The notes below the pieces were generated by a model that was not told the DNA's origin, searched no databases, and saw only the letters and a list, made by a program, of their open reading frames with translations. The translations under genes were made by a program, and so were the position numbers. Positions 8,533-17,546 of a stretch of DNA of 64,000 bases are shown one piece after another (position 1 is the stretch's first letter; every line of letters starts with the position of its first letter). Source of the stretch: CAVVEC01 sp963770485 (GTDB lineage: Bacteria; Acidobacteriota; Terriglobia; Terriglobales; Acidobacteriaceae); contig CAVYPX010000009.1 in the NCBI GenBank assembly GCA_963770485.1, forward strand, positions 744,001-808,000. Reading direction: 5' to 3'.

Positions 8533-9279
8533 TCAGAGGGCGAGCGACGACGCGACGCCCGCTGCCACCAAAGTGCCGAGCAGGTTTACCCAGTTGTTGT
8601 TCAGCACTCCCCGGCGTTCCAGCGAGGCGCCTAAGTAACTGTCTGCAATCATGCCGGCGACGGCTCCGGCGATCGAACTGCCCAACCACCTCAGAGGAAC
8701 CAAGCCTGTAAGCACGCACACCAAACTCACCAGAGTGGCGGCTGCAATGCCGGCGAAGGTTCCGGCCCAGCTCACGCCTCCATCCGTCCCCACGGCGACC
8801 TCTTCCCAGGTGGTGATCAGACGCGCTTTTTCGCCGCGAGCCTGCCCCAGTTCGCTGGAAACAGTGTCTGCAGCAGCTTCCGAAAGCGCCGCGGATGCTG
8901 CAAGGAGGAAAACCGCTTTGCCCACGATCGTAGAAAGGCCGGCGCAGCTCGCGGCTACTGCGAGATTGGCCAGAACTTGTGCCGCCGTCCTGCCCTCGCG
9001 GTGTTGGGCAGTCCCCAGCCTTTGCTTACGCTGATAACCCAGGCGAGTGGTGATCCACGTTAGGAGGAACACTGAGACCAAGGCGGCGAACGCCCCGGCT
9101 CCCGCGCCCACATACAGGAGAAAGCAGACTACCGCTCCGGCGATCGCACCGGAAGAGCTGACCCCTCGGAGCCATCGGGCGCCTACGGTGAAGACTGCAG
9201 TTACGGCTGCACCAATCCAAGGCTGGCCCCCGAGACCGGGTCTCGACAAAGCTTCCGCCACTCGCGCTAAGTCATACAT
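8533..9279 (-). CDS. DUF92 family integral membrane protein
   Basis: A 248-residue, strongly hydrophobic protein with about six membrane segments. The DUF92 signature appears as RWLRGVSSSGAIAGAVV near residue 38, LTWITTRLGYQRKQRLG, SEAAADTVSSELGQA and the glycine-rich C-terminal segment ending NNNWVNLLGTLVAA. Plant members (VTE5/VTE6-related) act as phytol or phytyl-phosphate kinases in prenyl recycling. The bacterial role is not established, so a polyprenyl-phosphate function is only an inference. It is divergently placed from ku, with 216 bases between them. Confidence 0.85.
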   Translation of the reverse strand: MYDLARVAEALSRPGLGGQPWIGAAVTAVFTVGARWLRGVSSSGAIAGAVVCFLLYVGAGAGAFAALVSVFLLTWITTRLGYQRKQRLGTAQHREGRTAAQVLANLAVAASCAGLSTIVGKAVFLLAASAALSEAAADTVSSELGQARGEKARLITTWEEVAVGTDGGVSWAGTFAGIAAATLVSLVCVLTGLVPLRWLGSSIAGAVAGMIADSYLGASLERRGVLNNNWVNLLGTLVAAGVASSLAL

Positions 9280-9495
9280 TCGAAGAATCGCGGCTAAGTC
9301 CGCTTTGTCGCTGACACCAAGCCAGTTACTACTATGTATAGGGTTGCTCTTGCGTCGACCCCAGTGTATCGTGCTTTCACTTGGGGTTACCGAAGCGACG
9401 TTTCTGCATCAACCGGTTCGTTGTAGTTTAAACTCACGGTCTTGAACTCGTGGATGCGGCGGCCTCGATTGCCGTTTCCGTTTGCGGAGTGAACT

Positions 9496-10335
9496 ATGGC
9501 AGCCTCTGTTTGGTCTGGCTATCTTACTTTCGGTTTGATCTCAATGCCGGTGAAACTCTTCTCCGGCGCGCGCAGTTCCGGTATTTCCTTCAACATGCTG
9601 CACCGCGATGATCTGTCCCGCCTAAAGCAGCAATATGTTTGTTTAGCGGACGGCAAAGTCGTGGAGCGCAGCGAAATCGTGAAAGGATACGAGTATCGCA
9701 AAGACGAATACGTCGTGATCGAGCCTGAGGAAATCAAGAAAATCGAGCCGAAAACTGCCAAGACGATGGAGATTCTGGAGTTCGTGAAATCGAGCGACGT
9801 GGATCCGGTCTATTTTGAGTCATCCTATTACATGATTCCGGATGAGGCAGGCCGACGGCCGTATGCGCTGCTGACGAAGGCGCTCCAGGAGAGCGAATAT
9901 GTTGCCATCGCCAAACTCACCATGCACAACCGCGAGTACACGGTCTTTCTGCGCCCGCACGAAGGTGGAATGATGTTGCACACTATGTATTACGCCGAGG
10001 AAGTGCGAAAAGTTGAGGGATTCGGCGCTCCCGACGTTGAACTGAAAGACGCGGAAGTAAAAGTCGCTCACCAGCTAATCGAGGCCCTTGCGGCGGAGTG
10101 GGAGCCGGAGAAATTTCACGACGAGTTCCAGGACAATCTGAAGAACCTTATCCAGACCAAGCTGGAAGGGGGCAAGATTGCCGAAGTGGAGAAGCCGAAA
10201 AAGCTGGCGCCCGTTGTGGACCTGATGTCCGCCCTTAAGCAGAGTCTGGCCGAAATGGAAGGGAAGAAGAAACCAGCCGCGCATGCTACCCGTGAGGGGG
10301 CTGTCTCGGGAAGAAAATCTCGGGGAGGAGACTGA
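9496..10335 (+). CDS. ku: Ku protein (non-homologous end joining)
   Basis: A 279-residue bacterial Ku homologue that forms a homodimeric ring on double-strand DNA ends and recruits ligase D. It opens ASVWSGYLTFGLISMPVKLF, has the central IVKGYEY...DEYVVIEPEE segment and the C-terminal ring region with YYAEEVRKVEGF. The tail is lysine-rich (EGKKKPAAHATRE), as in many bacterial Ku proteins that bind DNA through a basic extension. GCGGAGTGAACT precedes ATG 9496. No ligD is visible in this window. Confidence 0.95.
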   Translation: MAASVWSGYLTFGLISMPVKLFSGARSSGISFNMLHRDDLSRLKQQYVCLADGKVVERSEIVKGYEYRKDEYVVIEPEEIKKIEPKTAKTMEILEFVKSSDVDPVYFESSYYMIPDEAGRRPYALLTKALQESEYVAIAKLTMHNREYTVFLRPHEGGMMLHTMYYAEEVRKVEGFGAPDVELKDAEVKVAHQLIEALAAEWEPEKFHDEFQDNLKNLIQTKLEGGKIAEVEKPKKLAPVVDLMSALKQSLAEMEGKKKPAAHATREGAVSGRKSRGGD

Positions 10336-10381
10336 GGCACGAGCGACGACGCTCGCGCCTGCATCGAAGTTCAGCTAGGAT

Positions 10382-10693
10382 CTAGTCTTCACGCACGAAG
10401 CGGGCCTTTTTCATCGCAGCGTGTTCTCTCTTGAGATTGCGCGCTACGTCGCCGAGTGGCACTTCCTGCCGTGCTGGCGCGAACTCCCACAGCGGCCTTT
10501 CACCTTGAGCAATGACATAGGCAGTACCAATTCCTTCCAGCAGACTGTATTCCCGTGCCATCGGCTGGGGCGAGGCGTGTTCTGGATGACTCGCTATCTG
10601 AAACGTCGAACTTATCGGCGCAACGGTAGAAACAGCCTGCCCCAATGCTGCCGTGCCCCAAAGTAAGCAAAGTGTGAAAAGTGTTGTTCTCAT
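10382..10693 (-). CDS. Small secreted protein of unknown function
   Basis: A 103-residue protein with a clear signal peptide (MRTTLFTLCLLWGTAALGQA) and a mature region rich in His, Pro and Glu (HPEHASPQPMAREYSLL, YVIAQGERPLWEFAP, PLGDVARNLKREHAAMKKA). ATG 10693 is preferred over 10708 because the signal peptide begins there. I recall similar proteins in acidobacterial genomes but know no function. It converges with ku, 46 bases away. Confidence 0.6.
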   Translation of the reverse strand: MRTTLFTLCLLWGTAALGQAVSTVAPISSTFQIASHPEHASPQPMAREYSLLEGIGTAYVIAQGERPLWEFAPARQEVPLGDVARNLKREHAAMKKARFVRED

Positions 10694-10903
10694 TGCAGTT
10701 ATCTCCACAAGTCCGACGAGCTTGGATCAGGCCCTAAGCCGATCCTGGACTCTATAGGGGATTAAGGCAAGTCCCATGCCACTCTGCGCACGGCTAACTC
10801 CTGTCCTTCTATGCCTGGTCGGACAGAATGTGAAATAACTTGCACAATTGTGGTGGCTCCGAGGCAGTGCTACCCCGGCGTAAGCAGACCCGGCGAAAGG
10901 GCA

Positions 10904-10929
10904 GGTAGTGGGGTCATAGCACCACTACC
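10904..10929 (+). other. Strong hairpin in the leader of the beta-propeller gene
   Basis: A perfect 8-bp stem, GGTAGTGG/CCACTACC, with a 10-base loop lies 66 bases upstream of the start at 10995. It is extended by partial outer pairing (GGGC...). It has no T-run, so it does not look like a terminator. It could be part of a structured leader. The rest of the roughly 300-base gap shows nothing I recognise. Confidence 0.35.
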
Positions 10930-10994
10930 GGCTGGCAGGGATTCTGGCGCATCTTACTTCCAACCGTTAGAATAGAAAACTCTTCTCTAGATCC

Positions 10995-12287
10995 ATGCGC
11001 AAGTGCTGCCTGATGGCCGGGATATCGCTCACTGGAGTGCGCGCGCTCCGTGTGTCATATACTTTTGTCCTCCTGCTTATTTGCACAAGTTGTGGGGACG
11101 TCTACCGGCCCGTAGCGAATCCAATTATTCCGAATCAGCCCAATCCCGGGTTTACTCACATTGCCCTGGTGCTGAGCAGCAATGGCGCCAACAACCCGGG
11201 TTCTAGCACTACGATTGATGTTTCTGGAGACACCGACGTGGGTCAGGCCACCATGGGCCTGATGCCGGTTCATGCGGCTTTGGCGCTGAACGGTACAAGG
11301 GTTTACGTTGCCAACAGCCTGGATGACACGGTTTCCGCGTACGCTCCGTCCAGCCCGACACAAGTCGTCACGATAAGCTTGCCTGCAGGTTCAGCCCCGG
11401 TTTTTGTGAACACGACGGAGAACGCCACGGTTTACGTTGCCAACTTCGGGAATGCCACCGTTTCCGCCATCTCGACCACCAGCAACGTAGTCACAAATAC
11501 GATCCCGGTGGGGACAAATCCGGTGGCTATGGCGGAGCTTCCCAACGGACAGAATCTCTACGTGGCCAATCAGGGTAACAGCACCACGCATGGTTCAGTG
11601 ACCAGTATCAACACGATAGATAAAACTGTGAACGGGAATGACCCGCTGAACACATACGCCTGGGTGTCTCCCGTGTGGACTGTGGCTCGTTCCGACAGTG
11701 CGAGGGTATATGTGTTGGATAGCGGCAGTGGCACGGTGGCCGTGATTGATACATCTTCTGACACCGTGGTCAATAGCGTTTCGGTGGGCGTGGGTGCGAA
11801 CTTCATGCTTTATGACCCGGTAAGGAATCGCCTGTATGTGACCAACCCCACCGCCGGTAAGGTGACCTTTCTCGACGCATCGACCGATACGCCGACACCA
11901 TTGACCGTGAGCGTGGCCAACCCTGTCTCGGTGGCTGCTCTGCCCGATGGCAGTCGGGTCTACATCGCGAGCGCTTCGGTCAGTGGCGGGACTGTGGCTT
12001 CCAGGCTCACTGTGGTCAACGCCGGAGACGGAAGCGTCCGAACGACGATTCCTTTGACTTCGGTTCCCCATATCTGCGCCCAGACACGATTCGAACTGGT
12101 CGCGGTTGCTGCTGCTGATAGTTCCAGGGTCTATGTGGGAAATTGTGACGCCGGAAATACGGCGATCATTCAGACTTCCAACGATACATTGTTACTGCAG
12201 ATGCCGGCGCCTGTGAGCGCTAAGAAGCCCCCGCCCGGCGGGAATCCTCCGCCGCAGAACCCGGTCTTTGCCCTGGCCGGACCATAG
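10995..12287 (+). CDS. YncE/YVTN-type beta-propeller lipoprotein
   Basis: A 430-residue secreted protein. The N-terminus is a lipoprotein-like signal (YTFVLLLICTSCG, candidate lipid-bearing Cys about residue 33). The body holds repeated blades of the YVTN type: RVYVANSLDDTVSAY, TVYVANFGNATVSAI, NLYVANQGNST, RVYVLDSGSGTVAVI and RLYVTNPTAGKV. The tail is proline/glycine-rich. Such propellers act as extracytoplasmic binding or scaffold domains. No catalytic motif is visible and the role is unknown. ATG 10995 lacks an obvious ribosome-binding site; ATG 11016 is an alternative. Confidence 0.8.
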   Translation: MRKCCLMAGISLTGVRALRVSYTFVLLLICTSCGDVYRPVANPIIPNQPNPGFTHIALVLSSNGANNPGSSTTIDVSGDTDVGQATMGLMPVHAALALNGTRVYVANSLDDTVSAYAPSSPTQVVTISLPAGSAPVFVNTTENATVYVANFGNATVSAISTTSNVVTNTIPVGTNPVAMAELPNGQNLYVANQGNSTTHGSVTSINTIDKTVNGNDPLNTYAWVSPVWTVARSDSARVYVLDSGSGTVAVIDTSSDTVVNSVSVGVGANFMLYDPVRNRLYVTNPTAGKVTFLDASTDTPTPLTVSVANPVSVAALPDGSRVYIASASVSGGTVASRLTVVNAGDGSVRTTIPLTSVPHICAQTRFELVAVAAADSSRVYVGNCDAGNTAIIQTSNDTLLLQMPAPVSAKKPPPGGNPPPQNPVFALAGP

Positions 12288-12360
12288 CGGAATCGTTGAT
12301 TCTTGACTGCGCCCAACGGCGCTTCGAGTGTTGCCCTCTTTCAACAATCAACAATTCGGT

Positions 12361-12858
12361 CTACTGTCCCGCCGCTGCCCGTTCTGCCTGCGGAGAACGG
12401 TTATATCGAAGAGCAACGTTCATAAAAACGTTGCCGCTGCAGGTTTCGAAGCACATGACCAGCGCTTCGGTATCCTCGCTGCATTTCGGACCATGCTCCG
12501 AGGTGTGGAGAACGGGTGGGTGCACGCGGAAATGGAATCCCTGATCATTCAGCGATGTAACCGCGTTGCCGATGACTTGGTTGGCTAGTTCGCACACGGT
12601 CTCCTGCACCAGTTCGTCGGATTCTGGCAACTCAGCACCGGCAAGCCGGCTGGCCACGCGCACCGCAGTCTCCGGATCCAGGTCGAAAACAATCCGCCCT
12701 TCAATGTCGCCGCTTACCCAAATCAGAGCGGCGACGCCCTTGCGGCGGTAGGCCTCTTCTTCCATGCTGAGATTCCCGATGGACATGGGACTCTGTAGTC
12801 CCTGCGCCAGCACGGCATCGGCCGCGTTGATGAACGGCTGGATCAACTCCATTTTCAT
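12361..12858 (-). CDS. CheX-like chemotaxis phosphatase
   Basis: A 165-residue protein of the CheC/CheX/FliY phosphatase fold. The key phosphatase motif appears once, as ETVCELANQVIGNAV (Glu and Asn separated by two residues), matching the single-site CheX pattern. It would dephosphorylate the CheY encoded immediately upstream. ATG 12858 follows the CheY stop by one base, so it is the last gene of the che operon. Replacement of CheZ by CheX is common outside proteobacteria. Confidence 0.8.
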   Translation of the reverse strand: MKMELIQPFINAADAVLAQGLQSPMSIGNLSMEEEAYRRKGVAALIWVSGDIEGRIVFDLDPETAVRVASRLAGAELPESDELVQETVCELANQVIGNAVTSLNDQGFHFRVHPPVLHTSEHGPKCSEDTEALVMCFETCSGNVFMNVALRYNRSPQAERAAAGQ

Positions 12859-12859
12859 T

Positions 12860-13300
12860 TCAGGCCCCCGCGCCCGCGGCGTGGGCCACGGTTCCATCCT
12901 CACCCATCACGTACTTGATCACCTCGTACAGCACCTCCGGCTTAACCGGTTTCTGCACGAAATGGCGGGCGCCGCGTTGTAATGCGGCGACAATGTTTTC
13001 CTGATATCCCACGGAAGACACCATCACAATGCGCGCCTCGGGATGCTGCTGCACAATTTTTTCGGCAGCCTCGATCCCCTCCATCTGCGGCATGGTGATG
13101 TCCATGAGCACGATATCCGGGTTGGTACGTTCGTATTCGGTGATGGCGGTCATGCCATCGCCCGCTTCGCCGGCCAGCTGGCCGCCAAAGGTCTCGATCA
13201 TTTGAGCCAGGTTTTTGCGGGCGAAGACGGAATCGTCCACTACCAGGTAGCGGACGGGCTGGCCGTCCTTGCTGCGTTTCACAGGTACAAACTGCTCCAT
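12860..13300 (-). CDS. cheY: CheY-like single-domain response regulator
   Basis: A 146-residue receiver. The acidic pair is D22-D23 (RYLVVDDSVF), the phospho-acceptor D67 (DIVLMDITMP), the conserved Ser in MVSSVG and the Lys in FVQKPVKP. The N-terminus carries about 15 extra residues and the C-terminus an Ala/Gly tail; no output domain is present. It sits between cheB and cheX in the operon. It is the likely soluble output of the CheA kinase encoded two genes upstream; the target motor is not flagellar on the evidence of this window. Confidence 0.9.
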   Translation of the reverse strand: MEQFVPVKRSKDGQPVRYLVVDDSVFARKNLAQMIETFGGQLAGEAGDGMTAITEYERTNPDIVLMDITMPQMEGIEAAEKIVQQHPEARIVMVSSVGYQENIVAALQRGARHFVQKPVKPEVLYEVIKYVMGEDGTVAHAAGAGA

Positions 13301-13348
13301 ATACAGCCTCCTGCTGCTTCAAATTCCGGCATGTGCGCCGGAGAAAAA

Positions 13349-14461
13349 TCAGTTCTGACCGGCTGCGGCGGACTTTCCGCCTTCCCCGGATTCTGCCGTA
13401 CCAGGTTTGCGGTCCTGCATGCACTGGGCTTGCAGGGTATTGGCGAGAGCTTCCAGGGCCACCACGCGGACCGCGTAACCGCGTTCAATGGCGGCTTTCG
13501 GCATACCGTAAACCACACAAGATTCCTCGCTCTGTGCGATGGTCATCCCTCCTGCGGCTCGGATCACGCCAAGTCCCTGGGCACCATCCTCGCCCATTCC
13601 AGTCATGAGCACGGCGATGCACTTTTCTCTGAATTCCTCCGCCACGCTTTTGAACAACACATCCACCGAAGGACGATGTCCGTTCACGCGTGGGTCATCG
13701 GTAAGCACCGCGATGTCGCCCAGGGGCAAGCGCTTCACCTTGAGGTGCCGGCTTCCGGGACATACCAGCGCCCGGCCCGCCAGCAGCAGATCCCCCGACT
13801 GCGCCTCCTTGACGCTGATGGCGCAGATTTCGTCCAAACGCCGGGAAAACATTTCGGTAAATCCCTCCGGCATGTGCTGCACCACGAGAATGGCGCCGGG
13901 AAAATCCCGGGGTAACTGTGGCAGTACATATTGCAAGGCCTGCGGCCCGCCGGTGGAAATGCCAATCGCGACTACTCTCGTCGGTCGATTCTTAGCATCG
14001 GGTCGAACTTTTTCGGAGGGAGGCGCCAGGATTCCGGTGACCGGCGCGACCCTTATGCCTCGGCTCTGAGCGGCGGCCTTGATTTTGGCAATCAGCTCGC
14101 TGGCGATTTCCGGCATACGCGCTGACACGTCGCTAGGCTTGGCGACGAAGTCGAATGCTCCCATCGAAAGTGCCTTCAGGGTTACCGATGCTCCTTCCGT
14201 GCTGTGGGAACTTACGACGATGACCGGCAGCCGGTGATGCCGCATAATTTCCTTCAGCATGTCCAGCCCGCCCATGCCGGGCATTTCGAGATCCAGCGTC
14301 ACCACTTGAGGCTTCAACTCCTCGATTTTTTTCAGGCCGAAGTTCCCGTCCATGGCTGTGCCTACAACTTGGATCGATCTATCGGTAGCGAGGATCTGCG
14401 GGATCAACTTGCGCATGAGCGCGGAATCATCGACTACCAGGACGCGGACCGGAGATGTCAT
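13349..14461 (-). CDS. cheB: Protein-glutamate methylesterase/deamidase CheB
   Basis: A 370-residue protein with an N-terminal receiver (VRVLVVDDSALMRK, phospho-acceptor in VVTLDLEMPGMGG) and a C-terminal methylesterase domain. Catalytic motifs are visible: AIGISTGGPQAL (catalytic Ser), VVQHMPEGF (catalytic His) and MTGMGEDGAQGL (catalytic Asp). It removes methyl groups from receptor glutamates for adaptation, opposing CheR. Start and the cheA stop overlap by four bases. The C-terminus carries a low-complexity extension (GTAESGEGGKSAAAGQN). Confidence 0.95.
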   Translation of the reverse strand: MTSPVRVLVVDDSALMRKLIPQILATDRSIQVVGTAMDGNFGLKKIEELKPQVVTLDLEMPGMGGLDMLKEIMRHHRLPVIVVSSHSTEGASVTLKALSMGAFDFVAKPSDVSARMPEIASELIAKIKAAAQSRGIRVAPVTGILAPPSEKVRPDAKNRPTRVVAIGISTGGPQALQYVLPQLPRDFPGAILVVQHMPEGFTEMFSRRLDEICAISVKEAQSGDLLLAGRALVCPGSRHLKVKRLPLGDIAVLTDDPRVNGHRPSVDVLFKSVAEEFREKCIAVLMTGMGEDGAQGLGVIRAAGGMTIAQSEESCVVYGMPKAAIERGYAVRVVALEALANTLQAQCMQDRKPGTAESGEGGKSAAAGQN

Positions 14462-16620
14462 GGCTGCACCCCCGCCTGGTTCGGGGCGATACGCGCCCGC
14501 TCGGCATGAGAAAGCAGCAGGCCGCTAGCTGGCGCCCCGAGGGAATTAATCCGCGATTTGGCAAAACGTCCGGCAATGGCCGCCAGATTCAGAATCAGCA
14601 CTACGCGGCCATCACCCAGGATGGATGCACCGCTGACCAGGTCTGTCTGCACGGTTTGATCGTCCAGCGCTTTGATCACAAGTTCTTCTTCGCCCTCGAG
14701 CGCGTTCACCAGCAGCCCAAGCTTGCGCTCACCCATGGCAATGACGAGGACGAAAACTCTTGCTGGCCGATGATCTGGCCGCTCTTCCGGCGGGCTTCCC
14801 AGGCGTACCACCGGCAAGACCTGATTGCGCAACTGCAAGACTTCGCAGTTGTCCACCTGATGCAGGTCGGATTCTTTCGCCCGCGCAATTTCGGCGACTG
14901 CGTTCAACGGAATAGCATACAGTCGCTGTTCGACGCGGAAGAGCAGAGCCTTAATGATGGCTAACGTAAGCGGCAACTGCAGGCGGAACGTAGTGCCTTG
15001 ACCCGGACGGTTCGTAACCTCCACAGCTCCCTTCAGCCGCTGTAAAACACTTTGCACTACGTCCAGGCCGACGCCGCGTCCGGCGACTTCGGTAATTTCA
15101 TCCGCGGTGCTGAATCCGGGCCGGAAGATCAGCTCCAGGATGTCCGCCTCGCTGAGCCCAGCGGCTTGTTCCCGGCCCAAGAGCCCGCGCTCGACAGCTC
15201 GGCTGATGACTTTCCGGGCATCGATGCCACGACCGTCGTCGCTGACTTCCACGATGAATTGGTTGCCTTGATGATAGGCGTCCAGGCGAATCGTGCCGCG
15301 AGCCGGCTTCCCCGTTTGGGCACGCTCCGCCGCCCCTTCAATACCATGGCCGACAGCGTTTCGCACGAGATGAGTCAGAGGCTCGGCGATAGCGTCGAGA
15401 AGACCCTTGTCCAGATCGGTATCTTGTCCGTTCAACACCAGATCCACCTGTTTGCCACATTGATTGGCGACGTCCCGTATCATGCGGGGAAATCGTCGGA
15501 ATAATTGCTCGACCGGCACCATACGGACCTTCATCACCGAGCGCTGCAAATCAGTCAGCACCCGGGCCTGAAACGCCATGGCATCGGCGAAGCGGCCGCG
15601 CATCGCTTCCTTGGGATAATGTCTTGAGAATTCGTTCAGGGCCTGCTGCAGCATCGACTTTCCAATGATGAGCTCGCCCACGAGATTGAGTACGTTGTCG
15701 ATGCGCTCGGCGTCGACCCGCAAAATGTTTTCCGCCGACGCAGGATTCTGCCGTACGTGCTGGGGGGAAGACGCCATCCCTTCTGTTTTCTCGGCCTGGA
15801 GTTGCGTTTCGATCTCGGATTCGAGCGTCTTTGATGCAGGCGCGGTAGTCTTTGCTTTCTGTGCCGGGCTCCGGCCCGGAGCCGTGATGGTCTCGACCTT
15901 TACTTGCGAAACGATGGTGGGGACCCGGCACTTTGCCGTCAGATACTCCGCCGTGTGGTCGCTTGCCAGCAGCACCTGGAATCGCTTCGCGCTCTCGGCC
16001 GATCCAGGTTCAGGCCGCGTCCCCAGCACTGCGCCCACTTCAGCCATCGCCTTGAGCATCAATTGCCGTGCTGCGATCGGCATCCCACACTGCGGGTCAA
16101 TCTGCGCGATGACGTGATGCACATGTTTCCCCTGCTTCAGGGCTGCTTGCATCGCGAGTTTTTCATATTCGGTCCAGGGGCTTCGGGCAGCGGTTGTGGC
16201 CTGGATTTTCTTGCTACGGGACTTCCGAACTTTAGGATCCCCTGCCAGTTCGCGGATCATTTTTCGCAAAGGCTCGCTAGAGGGCAGTTCGTCCTCGCTG
16301 TGATAGGAACTGAGCATCGCCTCAAAGGTATCCGCAGCCGCCAACGCGATGTCAGCCAAAGAGGTGTGAGACCCAGCCGTGTCCAAGGCCAGGGCATCTT
16401 CCAGTTCATGCGCCAGTTCGCTCAGTTCGTGGCAGCCCGTGGCGGCAGCGTCCCCTTTGAGGGTATGCACGATTCGCCGAATGCTGCGCACGATTTCGAC
16501 ATCGCCTGGATGTTTTTCCAGCCTGAGCGCCTGTTCATTCAACGACTGCAGCAACTCTTTTGCGCTGTCAAAAAACAGCTCCCGCAATTCCGCGCCGCGT
16601 TCATCCGAAAACTGGCTCAC
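14458..16620 (-). CDS. cheA: Chemotaxis histidine kinase CheA
   Basis: A 720-residue CheA. In order: Hpt domain with phospho-acceptor His52 (IVHTLKGDAAATG), a P2-like region, dimerisation domain (AENILRVDAERIDNVLNLVGEL), HATPase domain with HLVRNAVGHGIE, VSDDGRGID and GRGVGLDVV, and a C-terminal CheW-like P5 domain. The N-box reads NAVGHGIE where NAVDHGIE is usual, a single substitution at a non-catalytic-looking position. It overlaps cheR by four bases and cheB by four bases. It would autophosphorylate in arrays with the Mcp and CheW encoded in the same operon. Confidence 0.95.
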   Translation of the reverse strand: MSQFSDERGAELRELFFDSAKELLQSLNEQALRLEKHPGDVEIVRSIRRIVHTLKGDAAATGCHELSELAHELEDALALDTAGSHTSLADIALAAADTFEAMLSSYHSEDELPSSEPLRKMIRELAGDPKVRKSRSKKIQATTAARSPWTEYEKLAMQAALKQGKHVHHVIAQIDPQCGMPIAARQLMLKAMAEVGAVLGTRPEPGSAESAKRFQVLLASDHTAEYLTAKCRVPTIVSQVKVETITAPGRSPAQKAKTTAPASKTLESEIETQLQAEKTEGMASSPQHVRQNPASAENILRVDAERIDNVLNLVGELIIGKSMLQQALNEFSRHYPKEAMRGRFADAMAFQARVLTDLQRSVMKVRMVPVEQLFRRFPRMIRDVANQCGKQVDLVLNGQDTDLDKGLLDAIAEPLTHLVRNAVGHGIEGAAERAQTGKPARGTIRLDAYHQGNQFIVEVSDDGRGIDARKVISRAVERGLLGREQAAGLSEADILELIFRPGFSTADEITEVAGRGVGLDVVQSVLQRLKGAVEVTNRPGQGTTFRLQLPLTLAIIKALLFRVEQRLYAIPLNAVAEIARAKESDLHQVDNCEVLQLRNQVLPVVRLGSPPEERPDHRPARVFVLVIAMGERKLGLLVNALEGEEELVIKALDDQTVQTDLVSGASILGDGRVVLILNLAAIAGRFAKSRINSLGAPASGLLLSHAERARIAPNQAGVQP

Positions 16621-17522
16621 GGATTCACCTCGATCTGCTGATAGGCGGTGCCGGTGTTGCGATGAATCAACTTGAATTTGTCGGTCAGACCAAGCAGGCT
16701 CTCGGCATGTCCGACGAACAGGTAGCCTCCGGGATTGAGGCAGCGGCAGAACTTTTCCAGCAGGCGTTTCTGTTCAGCCTCATCGAAGTACATCATCACG
16801 TTGCGGCAAAAAATGATGTCGTTGCGCTGTGGCAAGTATTCGGTCTTCAAATTGTGAAAGTCGAAATGAACCAACTCTTTGAGCGCTTTCTTTACCGCGT
16901 ACCGGTCCCCAACTTTGTCGAAATGACGAAGGCGATAGTTGTAGTCCACCGAGGCCATTTGGCTTTCCGTGTAGATCCCGTCCTGCCCGGCTCGCAACAC
17001 CGAATAACTGATGTCACTGGCCAGAATCTCCGCCTTCCAGGGTGGAGGAATCATGGGCTTGGGGAAGGGCGGCTCGTAACCTGAAGGGTTGCGGAGACAG
17101 TGGTAAGAGAGCCCGTCGGCAACCAGCATGGCCATGGTGTACGGTTCCTGACCGGTTGAGCAGCCGGCGCTCCACAGGCGCAAGGAGAAATCCCGCTGTT
17201 GCTGTTTGTGGCGGAGCATCTCGTCGAGAACATGTTTGTGGAACAGGTCCAGTTGAGCCTTGTTGCGGAAGAAGCTGGTCTCGTTGACCGTAAGGTTTTC
17301 CAGCAGCCTGGTTAATTCCTCTTTGCCCTCCTGGCTGATCAGCAGGCGGTAGTAGCTGTAAAACGAATCCAGATGACACTCTTTCAGGCGACGCTGCAGA
17401 CGGTCCTGGAGGAAATGCGCGCGGCGCGAATCGAAATGCATGCCGCACTCCTGATAGACGAGCGCCTGCAAGAGCTTCAGTTCGGATTCCGTGAGTTGCG
17501 CCTGCAAGCTGGGACTCGCCAT
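16617..17522 (-). CDS. cheR: Protein-glutamate O-methyltransferase CheR
   Basis: A 301-residue CheR that methylates receptor glutamates with S-adenosylmethionine. The N-terminal helical domain (LTESELKLLQALVYQECGM) is followed by the methyltransferase domain: LTVNETSFFRN, the SAM site WSAGCSTGQEPYTMAM, ILASDISYSVL, DIIFCRNVMMYFD and LFVGHAESL. The length is normal. It shares a four-base overlap with cheA and starts 25 bases after the cheW stop. Confidence 0.95.
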   Translation of the reverse strand: MASPSLQAQLTESELKLLQALVYQECGMHFDSRRAHFLQDRLQRRLKECHLDSFYSYYRLLISQEGKEELTRLLENLTVNETSFFRNKAQLDLFHKHVLDEMLRHKQQQRDFSLRLWSAGCSTGQEPYTMAMLVADGLSYHCLRNPSGYEPPFPKPMIPPPWKAEILASDISYSVLRAGQDGIYTESQMASVDYNYRLRHFDKVGDRYAVKKALKELVHFDFHNLKTEYLPQRNDIIFCRNVMMYFDEAEQKRLLEKFCRCLNPGGYLFVGHAESLLGLTDKFKLIHRNTGTAYQQIEVNP

Positions 17523-17546
17523 GAATTTCCTTGTGCTTCTCCTAGG

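Noticed and set aside
8401..8634. Plus-strand open frame between the cyclase and DUF92 genes
   Set aside because: Mostly antisense to the DUF92 gene, with no family features; a shadow frame.
10336..10360. Terminator after ku
   Set aside because: An imperfect stem (GGC.CGAGCG/CGCTCG.GCC) is present but there is no T-run.
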